DNA from: Acinetobacter sp. ANC 4862
Lineage (GTDB): Bacteria > Pseudomonadota > Gammaproteobacteria > Pseudomonadales > Moraxellaceae
Reading direction: 5' to 3'
NCBI RefSeq assembly: GCF_004336635.1
Contig: NZ_SJXH01000012.1
Coordinates: 16,074 to 80,073 of the forward strand
Length of the DNA: 64,000 bases
The notes under the pieces were generated by a model. The model was not told the origin of the DNA. It was given only the letters and a program-made list of their open reading frames with translations, and made no database searches. The translations under genes and the position numbers were made by a program. The stretch's first letter is position 1. Each line of letters opens with the position of its first letter. Shown here piece by piece: positions 17,272 through 28,805 of the stretch.

Positions 17272-20200
17272 TTATTGTGGATCAGCTTTAGTCGTTTTCA
17301 AAAGCGTTTGCAAATTAGCAGCTTTTGGTTTTACAAGCCAGAATTTACGGCTGTAAAAATCAAACTCATTGCGGATCTTGTACGCCCAAGCACTACCTGT
17401 CTCTTTAATGTGTTCATCCAAGATACGAAGCAAGAATTCTTGATGTTCTTCCATCGCTTCTGTAGAGATACGATTTAACTCGATCAACTCATGGTTATAG
17501 TGATCCACGAAATCATTATCAAGGTCAAGTACATAAGCAAAACCACCGGTCATACCAGCACCGAAGTTATGACCTACTTTACCCAGTACAGTCACAATAC
17601 CACCAGTCATATATTCACAACAGTGGTCACCTGCACCTTCAATCACGGCAAATGCACCCGAGTTACGAACCGCAAAACGTTCGCCTGCAGTACCCGCCGC
17701 AAAGATTTTACCGCCAGTTGCACCATACAAGCATGTGTTACCAATGATTGCAGTATTTTGAGTTTGGAACGGTGAACCTTTTGGTGGGAAGATGGAGATA
17801 CGACCACCTGCCATACCTTTACCCACGTAATCGTTGGCATCACCTTCAAGTTTGATATGCAAACCACCGGCATTCCAAACACCGAGTGACTGACCTGCAG
17901 TACCTTTCAAATTCATGACTACAGGATGTGTTTCCATACCCAAGTTGCCATAACGACGTGCAATTTCACCTGAAATACGTGCACCAATTGAACGGTCACA
18001 ATTGACAACATTGTAGTTAAACTCGCCACTCTTACCCGCTTCAATGGTCGGAAGCATTTCATCAACCATTTTCTCAGCCAACAAGCCTTTATCAAATGGT
18101 GCATTGCCTTGAACTTCACAATATTGTGCTTTACCTTCAGCAGAAGGATGAGAGGTCAACAATGCACTTAAATCTAGGTGAGCATGTTTGTCTGTATCGC
18201 CCGGTAAGACTTCGAGTAAATCTGTACGACCAATCAAGTCTTTCAGGCTTGATACACCTAAAGCCGCTAACCACTCACGAGTTTCTTCTGCAATAAAGTG
18301 GAAGAAATTGATCAGCATTTCCGGCTCGCCAATGTAATGCTCTTGACGTAAATGGTCTTGCTGAGTTGCTACCCCGGTTGCACAGTTGTTCAAGTGGCAA
18401 ATACGCAGATATTTACAACCCAACGCAATCATTGGCGTAGAACCAAAACCGAAGCTTTCTGCACCCAAAATAGCCGCTTTAACCACGTCTAGACCTGTTT
18501 TCAAACCACCATCGGTTTGTACGCGTACTTTGCCACGTAGGTCATTTACACGAAGGGCTTGATGCGCTTCAGATAAACCTAACTCCCATGGCGAACCTGC
18601 ATGGTGAATTGAAGACAATGGAGAGGCCGCAGTACCACCGTCATAACCGGAAATGGTAATGAAGTCGGCATATGCTTTCGCCACACCTGCCGCAATGGTT
18701 CCTACACCCGGTTCAGACACCAATTTTACCGACACCATTGCTTGAGGATTGACTTGTTTCAAGTCAAAGATCAATTGCGACAAATCTTCAATTGAGTAAA
18801 TGTCATGGTGTGGTGGAGGTGAAATCAGGGTTACACCTGGAACGGAATAACGTAAACGTGCAATTAAGCCATTCACTTTACCACCCGGTAACTGACCACC
18901 TTCACCCGGTTTCGCACCTTGCGCGACTTTAATCTGCAACACTTCCGCAGAAGTGAGGTACGCTGGTGTCACACCAAAACGACCTGATGCAATTTGTTTG
19001 ATTTTCGAGTTACGGATAGTGCCATAACGTGCAGGATCTTCACCGCCCTCACCCGAGTTTGAACGACCACCGATGGTATTCATGGCAATCGCAATCGCCT
19101 CATGGGCTTCAGGTGACAATGCACCGAGTGACATGCCTGCAGAGTCGAAACGCGGTAAGATTTCTTCAACTGATTCCACTTGATCAAGCGCAATTGAATT
19201 ATCTGTTTTCAGCTTGAATAAATCACGAATCGTTGCAACCGGACGATTATTCACCAATTCCGCATATTCTTTAAAGTCAGCATAATCACCTGATCGTACT
19301 GCCTTATGAAGAGAATTGATCACATCCGGGTTAAATGCATGATATTCCTTGTCGAATACAAATTTCAGTAAACCACCCTGATCAATTGGCTTACGTGCTT
19401 TCCACGCATTTTCAGCCAATTTTTTAAGATCATTTTCAAGGTCTGCAAAGGTTGCACCTTTAATACGGCTTGGAACGCCAGTGAAGCATTTATCAACCAC
19501 TTCATTCGACAAACCAACGGCTTCGAATAACTGACCGCCACGATAAGACGCAACCGTTGAAATACCCATTTTAGAAAGAACTTTTAATAGACCTTTCTCA
19601 ATCCCTTTACGGAAGTTCGCTTGGGCATGAATTGGGTCACCCAACAATTCACCTTTGGCAATCAAGTCATTGATCACGTCATAGGCCAAATATGGATAAA
19701 TCGCAGTCGCACCAAAACCTAAGATCACGGCAAATTGGTGCGCATCACGTGCCAAAGCTGTTTCTACAATGATGTTGGCATCGGTACGTAAACCCACTTG
19801 AATCAAATGATGGTGAACCGCACCTGTTGCCATGAGTGCATTGGCTGGCAAATAACCTTCACGGATTTTCTTGTCAGAAAGCACCAGTAAAGTTTTGCCA
19901 TCACGAACTGCTTGAGCTGCTTCCTCACAGATACGTGCAATCGCTGCTTCTAAACCTTCAGTTGCAACATAGTTCAAGTCTATGTCAGCAATTTCGTAAC
20001 CTTTACGACCCAAAGTACGCATTTGGTGCATTTTTGAATTTGAAAGTACAGGGCTAGAAATAATCAAACGATCTGCATGTTCAGGACTTTGTTCAAATAC
20101 ATTTTGCTCACGGCCCAAGCAAGTCTCTAAAGACATCACGATCGATTCACGCAATGGATCGATTGGCGGGTTGGTGACTTGGGCAAATTGTTGACGGAAG

Positions 20201-21753
20201 TAATCCGATACATGACGAACCTGACGAGACAATACGGCCATTGGCGTATCATCACCCATTGAACCGACGGCTTCCTGACCGCTTTCTGCGATTGGACGAA
20301 GCAATTGATCACGTTCTTCAAACGTCACCATGAACATTTTTTGTGATGCTTTTAGGTCATCGCCTTTTAAGCCTTGATCACATAAATATTCTTCAAGTTC
20401 CGGGCTACCTTGTAGGCGAATTGAGTTTTCACGCAACCATTCACGGTAAGGACGCATTTTTTTCAAATGGTTACTAACATCTTGAGTATCAAGCAATTTA
20501 CCAGTGAGGGTATCAATTACCAAGATTTGACCTGGGCCGACACGACCTTTGGAAATTACGTCTTCAGGTTGATAGCCCCAAACACCAATTTCTGATGCAA
20601 GCGTGATGTAACCATTTTTCGTGATGACCCAACGTGCAGGACGCAAACCATTACGATCCAGCATACAAATCGCATGACGACCATCTTGAATCACCAGACC
20701 TGCAGGACCATCCCATGCTTCCATATGCTTAGAGTTAAACTCATAGAATGCACGCAGATCGGCATCTAAAGTTTCTACATTCTGCCAAGCTGGTGGAACT
20801 AACATGCGTAGCGCACGGAACAGATCCATACCACCACCGACCAGAATTTCCAGCATATTATCCAAACTTGAAGAATCCGAACCGGTACGGTTCACAATTG
20901 GATTGAGCTCAGTTAAACCTGGAAGCAATGGGTTTTCAAATTTTGGAACACGTGCCATTGCCCAGTTACGGTTTGCTGTAATGGTGTTAATTTCACCATT
21001 GTGTGCAAGATAACGGAACGGCTGCGCTAAAGGCCAACGCGGTAATGTATTGGTCGAGAAACGCTGATGGAAGACCACAATGTGTGATTCCAGACGCGGA
21101 TCCGCTAAATCTGTATAAAAGTCTGCGATTGCTTCAGGCATCATCAAACCTTTATAGGTGATGACTGTTGAACACAATGTTGTGACATAGAATGAAGGAT
21201 CATTGCTCAGTAATTGTTCCGCACGACGACGTGCAAGGAATAACTTACGGTTAAATTCAACTTCGGTGACACCCATTGGGCAATTGACAATAATTTGTTC
21301 AAATGCCGGCATCGATTGAAGTGCAATTTCACCCAAAGCATCGACATTGGTTGGGATCACACGCCAAGCAAGCACTTTTAAGCCTTCAGATTCGATTTCT
21401 TTGGCTAAAACCTGCTTTGAATGTGCTGCAATTGCTGGATCAAGATTTAAAAATACCGTACCGACTGCAAACACTTCACTTAAAGTGATGTCACTGAGTT
21501 TTTTTGCTTCTTCACGGAAAAATGCTTTCGGCATAGCCAGCAATAAACCACAACCATCTCCTGTCTTGCCATCTGCGGCAATACCACCACGGTGGGTCAT
21601 ACAACTTAAACTATGAATCGCGGTCTTGACCAAATCATGGCTTGCATCACCCTGCATATGGGCGATTAAACCGAAACCACAGTTATCTTTAAACTCATCC
21701 GGTTGGTATAAACCTTGAGCGGGAGCTACAGTATTAGGCGATGGCATGTGCAT
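17272..21753 (-). CDS. gltB: Glutamate synthase [NADPH] large subunit
   Basis: The 1493-residue protein contains the class II glutaminase domain, with the catalytic Cys in [11 protein letters not shown] freed by removal of a short propeptide (about 23 residues). It also has the central and FMN-binding domains ([27 protein letters not shown]), the 3Fe-4S cysteines ([19 protein letters not shown]), and the C-terminal beta-helix (GxxxG-rich, MAGGRISIF). It forms glutamate from glutamine and 2-oxoglutarate with GltD. I chose ATG 21753 because AAGAAGGG lies six nt upstream; a frame open to 21798 would add 15 residues without a ribosome site. Confidence 0.97.
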   Translation of the reverse strand: MHMPSPNTVAPAQGLYQPDEFKDNCGFGLIAHMQGDASHDLVKTAIHSLSCMTHRGGIAADGKTGDGCGLLLAMPKAFFREEAKKLSDITLSEVFAVGTVFLNLDPAIAAHSKQVLAKEIESEGLKVLAWRVIPTNVDALGEIALQSMPAFEQIIVNCPMGVTEVEFNRKLFLARRRAEQLLSNDPSFYVTTLCSTVITYKGLMMPEAIADFYTDLADPRLESHIVVFHQRFSTNTLPRWPLAQPFRYLAHNGEINTITANRNWAMARVPKFENPLLPGLTELNPIVNRTGSDSSSLDNMLEILVGGGMDLFRALRMLVPPAWQNVETLDADLRAFYEFNSKHMEAWDGPAGLVIQDGRHAICMLDRNGLRPARWVITKNGYITLASEIGVWGYQPEDVISKGRVGPGQILVIDTLTGKLLDTQDVSNHLKKMRPYREWLRENSIRLQGSPELEEYLCDQGLKGDDLKASQKMFMVTFEERDQLLRPIAESGQEAVGSMGDDTPMAVLSRQVRHVSDYFRQQFAQVTNPPIDPLRESIVMSLETCLGREQNVFEQSPEHADRLIISSPVLSNSKMHQMRTLGRKGYEIADIDLNYVATEGLEAAIARICEEAAQAVRDGKTLLVLSDKKIREGYLPANALMATGAVHHHLIQVGLRTDANIIVETALARDAHQFAVILGFGATAIYPYLAYDVINDLIAKGELLGDPIHAQANFRKGIEKGLLKVLSKMGISTVASYRGGQLFEAVGLSNEVVDKCFTGVPSRIKGATFADLENDLKKLAENAWKARKPIDQGGLLKFVFDKEYHAFNPDVINSLHKAVRSGDYADFKEYAELVNNRPVATIRDLFKLKTDNSIALDQVESVEEILPRFDSAGMSLGALSPEAHEAIAIAMNTIGGRSNSGEGGEDPARYGTIRNSKIKQIASGRFGVTPAYLTSAEVLQIKVAQGAKPGEGGQLPGGKVNGLIARLRYSVPGVTLISPPPHHDIYSIEDLSQLIFDLKQVNPQAMVSVKLVSEPGVGTIAAGVAKAYADFITISGYDGGTAASPLSSIHHAGSPWELGLSEAHQALRVNDLRGKVRVQTDGGLKTGLDVVKAAILGAESFGFGSTPMIALGCKYLRICHLNNCATGVATQQDHLRQEHYIGEPEMLINFFHFIAEETREWLAALGVSSLKDLIGRTDLLEVLPGDTDKHAHLDLSALLTSHPSAEGKAQYCEVQGNAPFDKGLLAEKMVDEMLPTIEAGKSGEFNYNVVNCDRSIGARISGEIARRYGNLGMETHPVVMNLKGTAGQSLGVWNAGGLHIKLEGDANDYVGKGMAGGRISIFPPKGSPFQTQNTAIIGNTCLYGATGGKIFAAGTAGERFAVRNSGAFAVIEGAGDHCCEYMTGGIVTVLGKVGHNFGAGMTGGFAYVLDLDNDFVDHYNHELIELNRISTEAMEEHQEFLLRILDEHIKETGSAWAYKIRNEFDFYSRKFWLVKPKAANLQTLLKTTKADPQ

Positions 21754-22201
21754 AGCGTACCCTTCTTCAACATGGCCCATAAAGCGGGCATCTAACAATC
21801 AAATATCTTCTTTGCGATTTAGTCCAATTTACTTACACTCAGATCAAGATTGGGCAGAATCATTTTCTTCACATACTAAAGATAATCGCATTTCATCTTC
21901 TGTGCATGGATCAATTACAAAAATGTTTTATTGATTTTACGCACTCTTTTAAAGCAGGCAAATTCAGTAACTTCGCACAATCATTGAATCTTTTCGCGCC
22001 AAAATAGGGACAATAACTCAATTCATGCACCAATAAAGCAAAAATGATGCCAATTAAAAAAAGACAATGCTAAATGTTTTAAATATAGAAATATTAAAGT
22101 TTCATCTGCTTCATCTTATTTTCTTGAAACCAATTTTCGCACTATATTTGTGCATATAGATATTTTTATAACTTACTTTGCTCTATTTTAGAACTCTATT
22201 T
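21754..22201. other. Gene-free stretch of 448 nt upstream of gltB
   Basis: AT-rich, between the end of the SPOR-like gene and gltB on the same strand. It must hold the gltB promoter and leader. I see no clear riboswitch, long hairpin or ORF with a ribosome site, and no obvious terminator for the upstream pil/aro operon. Confidence 0.6.
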
Positions 22202-23047
22202 TTAATTAAATGGATCACTAATTTCAGTTTCTGCTACTTTATTGCCATTTTTTTTCGGTGCAGATTCAACACCAGAATGAGATTGCTGCACATCCACGAC
22301 ATTACCCTCTTCATCACGACGTGTGACCGTTGTGGTTGTGGTTGCTGCTTTAGGATCAACGACTGGTACAGTCGGTTTGGGTTTAGGTGGAACCACAAGA
22401 CTCTCATCAATGCGCGGCAATGGTGCAGATTTTAAATTGACTGCATAGAGTTTGCTATTCGAACCCATTTCTTCTGCCCCCATGTCATTGACCAAGACTG
22501 CATAATTTTCAATCTCATGAACTTGAGGTTGAATAGACTTGGGAAACTGGAATGGCAATTGTTGAAGGGCTTGTTTTGCTTGATCACTATTTCCATAGAT
22601 GCCATAAAGCAGAACATATTGCTCAATTTGATTTTCACCACTCAGGCGAATATAGAAAAAGTTCTTACGATCGGACTGTTTTTTTAGAAAACTTCGAATC
22701 ACATCATCTTTGGTCGCTCGAAACAGTTCAATCGTGGCCGCATTTTTATTGTCATTAATAAATTTAGTGCCACGAAACTCTGGTTCATAAGTTGCAGTAT
22801 TGACCACACGCGTAGTCATTTCCAAAGGACGTACTTCTTTTTGAAGTGCACCAAGAAGGTTGGTTGCAGCAACTTTTTCCGGTTGAATTTGCAATTCAGC
22901 TTCAGTTTCAGCAGATTTTTCCACCTCAACTAAAGCATCACTGTCCGTGATTGCCCAAAAAATAAGTGCTGCAAACAGACACACCAACCCACACACTAGC
23001 CAGATATAGTTTTGAATACGTTGCCATTGTGTACGGATGGTTGCCAT
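22202..23047 (-). CDS. SPOR-domain-like membrane protein downstream of aroB
   Basis: The 281-residue protein has a short cytoplasmic start, one membrane helix (about 15-33, YIWLVCGLVCLFAALIFWAI), an acidic linker and a periplasmic domain with a SPOR-like pattern around residues 150-205 (FFYIRLSGENQIEQYVLLYG, NSDQAKQALQQLP). The tail is Pro/Thr-rich and charged. SPOR domains bind denuded septal peptidoglycan. The place after aroK-aroB corresponds to damX in enterobacteria, but sequence similarity to DamX is weak, so I do not use that symbol. It lies 3 nt after aroB, as the last gene of the pilM operon. Confidence 0.72.
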   Translation of the reverse strand: MATIRTQWQRIQNYIWLVCGLVCLFAALIFWAITDSDALVEVEKSAETEAELQIQPEKVAATNLLGALQKEVRPLEMTTRVVNTATYEPEFRGTKFINDNKNAATIELFRATKDDVIRSFLKKQSDRKNFFYIRLSGENQIEQYVLLYGIYGNSDQAKQALQQLPFQFPKSIQPQVHEIENYAVLVNDMGAEEMGSNSKLYAVNLKSAPLPRIDESLVVPPKPKPTVPVVDPKAATTTTTVTRRDEEGNVVDVQQSHSGVESAPKKNGNKVAETEISDPFN

Positions 23048-23050
23048 GAC

Positions 23051-24136
23051 TTATGCCTTCTCTTGATTCGCTAAAATCGCTTGTTTCATCAATTCCACAT
23101 CAAATTCTCTTGTAATTACAGCCTGCCCTAAAGATTTCAACAGTACCAGGCGTAATTGTCCATTCAGCACTTTTTTATCATGTGCCATATATGCGAGGAA
23201 TTCATCCAGTGGAATAGCTGGGCATTTTACGGGTAAATGGGCACGTTGAATGATTTTTTTTGTACGTTCCAAATCTTCCGCTGAAATCCAGCCCATTCGT
23301 TGCGACAAATCCGCAGCCATCACCATACCGGTTGCGACCGCTTCACCGTGTAACCAAACACCATATCCTAAGTAAGACTCGATAGCATGACCAAAGGTAT
23401 GCCCTAAGTTAAGTAAGGCACGCTCACCTTGTTCTTTTTCATCATTAGCAACGATACGTGCTTTATGTGCACATGAACGGTAAACCGCTTCAGCCAGCAA
23501 TTCTGAATCACGTCCCACCAAACCATCCATATTTTCTTCGAGCCAGACCAAGAAATCCAGATCACCTAATAAGGCATATTTAATCACTTCTGCCAAACCT
23601 GCTGACAGTTCACGATCAGGTAAAGTGCTTAATTGCGCCATATCCGCCAACACCACTTGTGGCTGCTGGAAAGCACCAATCATATTTTTACCCAAGGGAT
23701 GATTAATGCCAGTTTTCCCACCCACGCTCGAATCCACTTGTGAAAGCAGCGTAGTGGGTACTTGAACAAAATAAACACCTCGTTGAAAACATGCAGATGC
23801 AAAACCTGCCATATCCCCAATCACGCCACCACCCAGAGCTAAAACTGTAGCATCACGATTAAACCCTACTTCCAATAAGGCATCAAAAATTAAATTTAAA
23901 TGTTCAATATTTTTATATTTTTCACCATCAGGCAAAATACATGTTGCAATGGTTTTCCCCAAAGCTTCTATCGCAGTCACATAATGATCCAAATACAGAG
24001 GTGCAACCGTTGTATTGGTCACAATCATCACTTGCTTACCTTTAATATAAGGTTCAAGCAAAGATTGTGGATTTAAATCACTGCCAATAAAAATAGGATA
24101 TCGGCGATCACCGAGTTCAACATGTAAAGTTTGCAT
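23051..24136 (-). CDS. aroB: 3-dehydroquinate synthase
   Basis: The 361-residue protein has the NAD-binding region ([31 protein letters not shown] near residue 100), [28 protein letters not shown], and the zinc ligands in [12 protein letters not shown] and WLHGEAVA. It converts DAHP to 3-dehydroquinate, step two of the shikimate pathway. It is 17 nt downstream of aroK and 3 nt before the SPOR-like gene in the pilM-aroB transcription unit, a linkage common in gammaproteobacteria. Confidence 0.97.
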   Translation of the reverse strand: MQTLHVELGDRRYPIFIGSDLNPQSLLEPYIKGKQVMIVTNTTVAPLYLDHYVTAIEALGKTIATCILPDGEKYKNIEHLNLIFDALLEVGFNRDATVLALGGGVIGDMAGFASACFQRGVYFVQVPTTLLSQVDSSVGGKTGINHPLGKNMIGAFQQPQVVLADMAQLSTLPDRELSAGLAEVIKYALLGDLDFLVWLEENMDGLVGRDSELLAEAVYRSCAHKARIVANDEKEQGERALLNLGHTFGHAIESYLGYGVWLHGEAVATGMVMAADLSQRMGWISAEDLERTKKIIQRAHLPVKCPAIPLDEFLAYMAHDKKVLNGQLRLVLLKSLGQAVITREFDVELMKQAILANQEKA

Positions 24137-24153
24137 GAAATTAAAACCGTTAA

Positions 24154-24702
24154 TTAGACTAAATCTGCTTCTTGAGAAACAATCATATGTAAGATTTTTT
24201 GAGCTAAATCACGAGCAGCTCCCTGATTGGTTTCAATAATATAATGCGCAACTTCTCGATATAAAGGATCGCGAAGCGCCAATAAATCACGTAACTTTTG
24301 TTCAGGATTTTCAACTTGCAATAAAGGACGGTTTTTATCCCGGTAGGTGCGCTGTAATTGAATTTCGACAGGAGTATATAGATAAACAACGATTCCGCGT
24401 TGTTTTAAAAATTCACGATTGGGAGCTTGGGTCACTGCACCACCACCAGTTGCCAGAACCAGTTGTGAACGAGCTGTGAGTTCATCGATCACCATGGTTT
24501 CACGGTTACGAAATCCCTTTTCACCTTCTTTTTCAAAAATCCAAGGAATTGTCGCACCTGTTTTCCGTTCAATTTCATGATCACTATCAAGAAACTCACG
24601 TCCTAACAGTTCCGCCAAATGTCGACCAACCGTTGTTTTTCCAGCCCCCATTGGCCCTACCAAATAAATATTTGGCAGGGTTTCAAACTCATTGCTTGGC
24701 AA
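24154..24702 (-). CDS. aroK: Shikimate kinase
   Basis: The 182-residue protein has the Walker A loop GPMGAGKTT (16-24), the shikimate-binding [10 protein letters not shown] and GFRNRE, and the GGGAV motif. It phosphorylates shikimate with ATP. The start appears to be TTG at 24702, preceded by AGGTG at 5 nt; no in-frame ATG gives a complete P-loop domain. It lies 36 nt after pilQ and 17 nt before aroB. Confidence 0.96.
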   Translation of the reverse strand: MPSNEFETLPNIYLVGPMGAGKTTVGRHLAELLGREFLDSDHEIERKTGATIPWIFEKEGEKGFRNRETMVIDELTARSQLVLATGGGAVTQAPNREFLKQRGIVVYLYTPVEIQLQRTYRDKNRPLLQVENPEQKLRDLLALRDPLYREVAHYIIETNQGAARDLAQKILHMIVSQEADLV

Positions 24703-24738
24703 GGAGTCACCTATTTATTTTGCTAAATTCAAAATATA

Positions 24739-26898
24739 TTAATGATTTCTTGAAACACTGTCATTAACAATTCGTGGTGTAACAAAAATCAATAGCTCAC
24801 GTTTATTATCAGACTTGATATCTTTACGGAATAAACGACCTACGTAAGGAATATCACCCAAGAATGGCACCTTAGTTTGACCATTACGGGTTTCTTGTTC
24901 AAAAATACCACCGAGTACAACTGTCTCTCCATTATCTACCAGGACATTGGTATTGATTTGATTTTTATTAATCGTCAATTGACCTGTCGGTGTTGGATTT
25001 CCTGGAGTATCGCTGGTGATGTTGAGTAGCATTTGAACTTTACCATCAGGTGTAATACTTGGCGTTACATCCAAACTAAGTACAGCATCAATAAATTCAG
25101 TGGTTGAAACTGCATTTGCACCACCACCTTCTGATGATTGATATGGAATTTGCGTACCTGATGAAACTTTGGCTGTTTGTTTGTCTGCAGTGAGGACTTT
25201 AGGTGTTGAAATCACTTCACCATAGCCGTCTGCTTGCAAGGCAGAAAGTTCTAGATCCAGCATAAAATCAGATAAGCTGATTAAACCAAAGGCAATTTTA
25301 CCTGCTGCATTAGTTACGCCTAAATCCACATTTAAGTTCTGTGGACGTTGAATCGTATATTTACCATCATCGTCAGGCGTTTTTAAATCCCATAAGGTTG
25401 TATCACTACCACCGACCAACAAATCATTATTTTGAGCAATACCTTGCGACAAGATCCCCCACTTCACGCCCATTTCTTTACTAAACTCTGTTGAAGCTCG
25501 AACAATACGGGCTTCAACCATCACTTGTTTGACTGGAATATCTAGCAAGTCGACCATTTTCCGGACTTTATCTATATTCTGTGCCGTATCATTAATAATC
25601 AGCGTATTGGTACGCGCATCAACAGATATCGTGCCACGTGAACTTAATAAACTTTCATTAGAATTATTATTGTTACTACTATTGCCAGAATTAGAGTTAT
25701 TTGAAGATTTTGTTTGGGTAATCAGTTTCTCAATATCCGTAACCTTTGCATAGCTTAGTTGCATATACTCGGTTTGCATTGGCGCCAATTTTACACTTTG
25801 CTCTATCGCCTTCGCCTGTTCTTCTTCTGCTTTAATTAATTCTGAAACAGGGGCAATCCAGATTACATTACCATTACGGCGTTTATCTAAATTCTTGGTT
25901 TTTAGAATAATATCTAATGCCTGATCCCAAGGTACATCCTTTAAGCGTAAAGTAATATTCCCTTGTACTGTATCAGCGGTCACCATATTGATTTCAGTGA
26001 AGTCTGCCAATAACTGGAGCACACGACGTACTTCAATATCCTGAAAATCTAGAGAAATCTTTTTACCAGTATAACTATTGGCTGCTTTAGGTTTAAGCGG
26101 ATTTTTATCTTCAGGTCGTTTTAAACTGATTGTAAGTTTATTGTCTGCCTGATATGCCATATATTCATAGCTACCAGAAGTCTGAATGGTAATTACCCCA
26201 TTTCCACCATTATTATTTGCATCGATAGTAGAAACTGGCGTTGCAAAATCATTCACATTTAAACGACGCGCCAAATGTGCAGGAACTTTACTGCCTAAAG
26301 TACGTACAACAACTTTACTGCCTTGCTGCTGCACATCAACCTGTGTGTTTGTACCGAGCAAATCAATAACAACCTGCCCTTCACCCTGACCACCGCGCTG
26401 GAAGCCAATATTGGAAATTCCTTGGGTAGATTTTTGAGCCGCTACCTGCTGAGTAGCAAATGCATTACCCGCAGCTGAATTAATTTTTAAAATAAAAGTA
26501 TTGCCTTCCACGCGTGTGGTAAAGGCACCGGCATCCGCCAAATTCACCGTTAAACGTGAGCGTTGCGCATCAGAACTCACATCAACAGAACTGGCTTCTT
26601 TGGTTGCAACTGCAATGCTATTTTGCTTTAAATTTTGCTGTGCTTTATCAAAATCCAGAATCAGACGTGATGGCTGCTCTAACTGATAAGCTTGCGGCTG
26701 CGGAGGTAAGCCATTAAACATGACACGAATTTCTGTACCCTGACCTGCAATTTGCATAGGCACAATATTGGTAATACTGACTTGTGCATTGGCAACTTGC
26801 ATTACTGCGATTGCAACCGCACCCATAGAAAATTGACGGAACAAATGGTTCATTGTATTGCCATCCCCAAATATAAAATCTTTCAAACTGTTATTCAT
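24739..26898 (-). CDS. pilQ: Type IV pilus outer-membrane secretin PilQ
   Basis: The 719-residue protein has a long signal region (AVAIAVMQVANAQ), AMIN domains (VSITNIVPMQIAGQGTEIRV and GISNIGFQRGGQGEG), N0/N1 secretin domains (ISLDFQDIEVRRVLQLLADF, DVPWDQALDIILKTKNL), and a C-terminal secretin core with VLGGIFEQETR and VPFLGDIPYVGRLF. It forms the pore for pilus extrusion. The N1 domain contains an Asn/Ser-rich insertion (about residues 395-425). I chose ATG 26898 with AAAGGAA at five nt; an in-frame ATG at 26931 would overlap pilP. Upstream genes pilMNOP supply the alignment complex. Confidence 0.96.
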   Translation of the reverse strand: MNNSLKDFIFGDGNTMNHLFRQFSMGAVAIAVMQVANAQVSITNIVPMQIAGQGTEIRVMFNGLPPQPQAYQLEQPSRLILDFDKAQQNLKQNSIAVATKEASSVDVSSDAQRSRLTVNLADAGAFTTRVEGNTFILKINSAAGNAFATQQVAAQKSTQGISNIGFQRGGQGEGQVVIDLLGTNTQVDVQQQGSKVVVRTLGSKVPAHLARRLNVNDFATPVSTIDANNNGGNGVITIQTSGSYEYMAYQADNKLTISLKRPEDKNPLKPKAANSYTGKKISLDFQDIEVRRVLQLLADFTEINMVTADTVQGNITLRLKDVPWDQALDIILKTKNLDKRRNGNVIWIAPVSELIKAEEEQAKAIEQSVKLAPMQTEYMQLSYAKVTDIEKLITQTKSSNNSNSGNSSNNNNSNESLLSSRGTISVDARTNTLIINDTAQNIDKVRKMVDLLDIPVKQVMVEARIVRASTEFSKEMGVKWGILSQGIAQNNDLLVGGSDTTLWDLKTPDDDGKYTIQRPQNLNVDLGVTNAAGKIAFGLISLSDFMLDLELSALQADGYGEVISTPKVLTADKQTAKVSSGTQIPYQSSEGGGANAVSTTEFIDAVLSLDVTPSITPDGKVQMLLNITSDTPGNPTPTGQLTINKNQINTNVLVDNGETVVLGGIFEQETRNGQTKVPFLGDIPYVGRLFRKDIKSDNKRELLIFVTPRIVNDSVSRNH

Positions 26899-26914
26899 TT
26901 TTATTCCTTTAAAC

Positions 26915-27442
26915 TTAAGGCGCTGGTCCAATTAATATCAGACTTCTTGGACGCTCTACATATCCTTCCCGCCCATCTGGAATAATTTCCACTAGATCGA
27001 TTTGTGTTGGCGTGATATTCACTACACGACCATGATTCACACCCATGTAGCTACCACGCTGCACGCGCTCTATTTCGCCATCGGGTGTTTGAATTAATGC
27101 CAGGATCTGCCCCGACTGGCTACGCATACTTCCCTTCATATTCAAGGATTCGATAGCATAGCTTTCTAAAGGTTGCAGTGGACGTGACAAGTTAGGATAG
27201 ACACGTTTTCCTGCCATAATTCTCAATTCAGCAGCAAGTGAGCTCGGCAAAAAAGGGCTTTTCAGCTGATGGGCTGCATAGTCAAATGTTGGCACAGGTG
27301 GAAAAACCGGTGCCGGATCGATCGGTAATGGCGGTTGATTACGAATACTTGCCATTTGCTCATTGACCGCATCAATACGAGAATCACACCCCACCAATAA
27401 CAAGCCGAATATCAGGCTTAAAGTCATTTTTTCTATTTTCAT
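26915..27442 (-). CDS. pilP: Type IV pilus pilotin-like lipoprotein PilP
   Basis: The 175-residue protein has a lipoprotein signal with lipobox LLVGC (Cys19), a Pro-rich linker (PPLPIDPAPVFPPVPTF) and the PilP beta-domain (NLSRPLQPLESYAIESLNMKG, shown in part; GSYMGVNHGRVVNI). PilP links the inner-membrane PilMNO platform to PilQ. Its start overlaps the pilO stop by one nt (27442) and it ends 16 nt before pilQ. Confidence 0.95.
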   Translation of the reverse strand: MKIEKMTLSLIFGLLLVGCDSRIDAVNEQMASIRNQPPLPIDPAPVFPPVPTFDYAAHQLKSPFLPSSLAAELRIMAGKRVYPNLSRPLQPLESYAIESLNMKGSMRSQSGQILALIQTPDGEIERVQRGSYMGVNHGRVVNITPTQIDLVEIIPDGREGYVERPRSLILIGPAP

Positions 27443-28167
27443 TACTGTGCCCCCCCAGCTGTAGCAGTTGAATTCGCATCTGCTGCTTGAGTATCCGTAG
27501 CACCGATATAACGATAGGTTTTGGCTTTAACATTATAGGTAATTTGAGGAATATCGGTTTTTTTCTCTTTATTTTCCGTACCTGTAATATCAAAATCATG
27601 CAAGGTGACAATACGCGGAAGCGCTGCTATGCCACTTACAAAAGAACCAAAGGCATGATAATCACCAGTTGCTTCAATAGAAATGGGCTGTTCAATAAAG
27701 AACTCTTGCTTAATTTCATTTTCTAAACGGATATTTTTAAATTTCAGACCTGAATTTACCCCACTGACGTTGATATCTTCAACCAGTCCGGGGATTTCAG
27801 TTTCTTTAGGTAATTGTTCGAGTTGCTGATTAAAATTCGCTTCCATTTCCTGTAACTGCGCTTGCAACTGTTGCAAATTGCGAAGCTTTGAATCTTTTTC
27901 ACGAAACTCATTCAGTAAATTTTGTTCTTGAGCATTGGCATTGGAAATTGCGTCTATTTGACCTTTAATCAGCGCAAAATAACCCAGAATACCAATCATC
28001 ATCATAATTAAAATCCAGCAAGTGATTTTAACGGATAATGGCCAACTGCCATAATTATTTGGATCCAAGGTGTTGAACTGCTGAAGAAACTTATCTAAGG
28101 TCATCTTCTTTTTATGCGTAGCAACACCTTCATTTGGATTTAATTCATCAAATTCATCGAGACTCAT
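27442..28167 (-). CDS. pilO: Type IV pilus inner-membrane protein PilO
   Basis: The 241-residue protein has a cytoplasmic N-terminus, one membrane helix (about 48-68, CWILIMMMIGILGYFALI), a coiled coil rich in Gln/Glu (FREKDSKLRNLQQLQAQLQ), and a ferredoxin-like periplasmic domain. It forms heterodimers with PilN. It overlaps pilN by 4 nt and pilP by 1 nt, showing tight coupling of complex subunits. Confidence 0.95.
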   Translation of the reverse strand: MSLDEFDELNPNEGVATHKKKMTLDKFLQQFNTLDPNNYGSWPLSVKITCWILIMMMIGILGYFALIKGQIDAISNANAQEQNLLNEFREKDSKLRNLQQLQAQLQEMEANFNQQLEQLPKETEIPGLVEDINVSGVNSGLKFKNIRLENEIKQEFFIEQPISIEATGDYHAFGSFVSGIAALPRIVTLHDFDITGTENKEKKTDIPQITYNVKAKTYRYIGATDTQAADANSTATAGGAQ

Positions 28168-28805
28168 TGTGCTGCCCCCGCTGTTGAATTAGCTGTATTT
28201 TGTGGTGCTTCAGGTGTCGTCGGTTGTGCAATTTCATCCAGGTCAGCAGTAATGACGAATGAACCATAACCTTCTTCAATACGAGGTACGATCGAACTTG
28301 CCACTTTATCTTTCTTCTCTTCAACAGCTAAAAAAGAATTCATAAATGCGTTTCTGTACCAAGCTGATGCTTCCAAACTACGCAAGAATTCTGCAACCGT
28401 ATTCGGACTTTCCGCTTTACCTTCAATGGTAAATTTATCCCCTGTACGGGCAAATTTGGTAATGTACAAATTGCTTGGCGTAACCCGTACCATTTCGTCA
28501 ATGAGGCGAACCGCAATGGGGCGTTGTCCTTGTAAACCTTGAATCAGCTTCATGCGCTCAATAATTGCATTGCGTTGAGCTTCTAAACCTTCTAAGGATT
28601 TCAATTGCACATCAAGGTTTTGATTGGTACTGGTAATCAGTTGATTCGCTTGTTCTTGATCTTCAAGTTTATGGTCATAGAAGAACCAGGCCAATCCGAC
28701 CGCTAAAGCCCCGATTAATGCCATCCCAATACAAATGGTAATAAATTCTTTTTTTCGTCTCTCTCTTAGCTCATCACGCCAAGGGAGCAGGTTAATTCTC
28801 GCCAT
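28164..28805 (-). CDS. pilN: Type IV pilus inner-membrane protein PilN
   Basis: The 213-residue protein starts MARINLLPWRDELRERRKKEF. The INLLPWR peptide is the conserved tail that docks into PilM. A membrane helix follows at about 25-42, then a coiled coil and the periplasmic ferredoxin-like fold. It overlaps pilM by one nt and pilO by 4 nt. It ends in a Thr/Ala/Pro-rich tail, similar to the tail of pilO. Confidence 0.95.
   Translation of the reverse strand: MARINLLPWRDELRERRKKEFITICIGMALIGALAVGLAWFFYDHKLEDQEQANQLITSTNQNLDVQLKSLEGLEAQRNAIIERMKLIQGLQGQRPIAVRLIDEMVRVTPSNLYITKFARTGDKFTIEGKAESPNTVAEFLRSLEASAWYRNAFMNSFLAVEEKKDKVASSIVPRIEEGYGSFVITADLDEIAQPTTPEAPQNTANSTAGAAQ

Noticed and set aside
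17272..21753. Many long antisense frames across gltB and gltD
   Set aside because: All lie within highly conserved genes and lack ribosome sites; they are composition artefacts.
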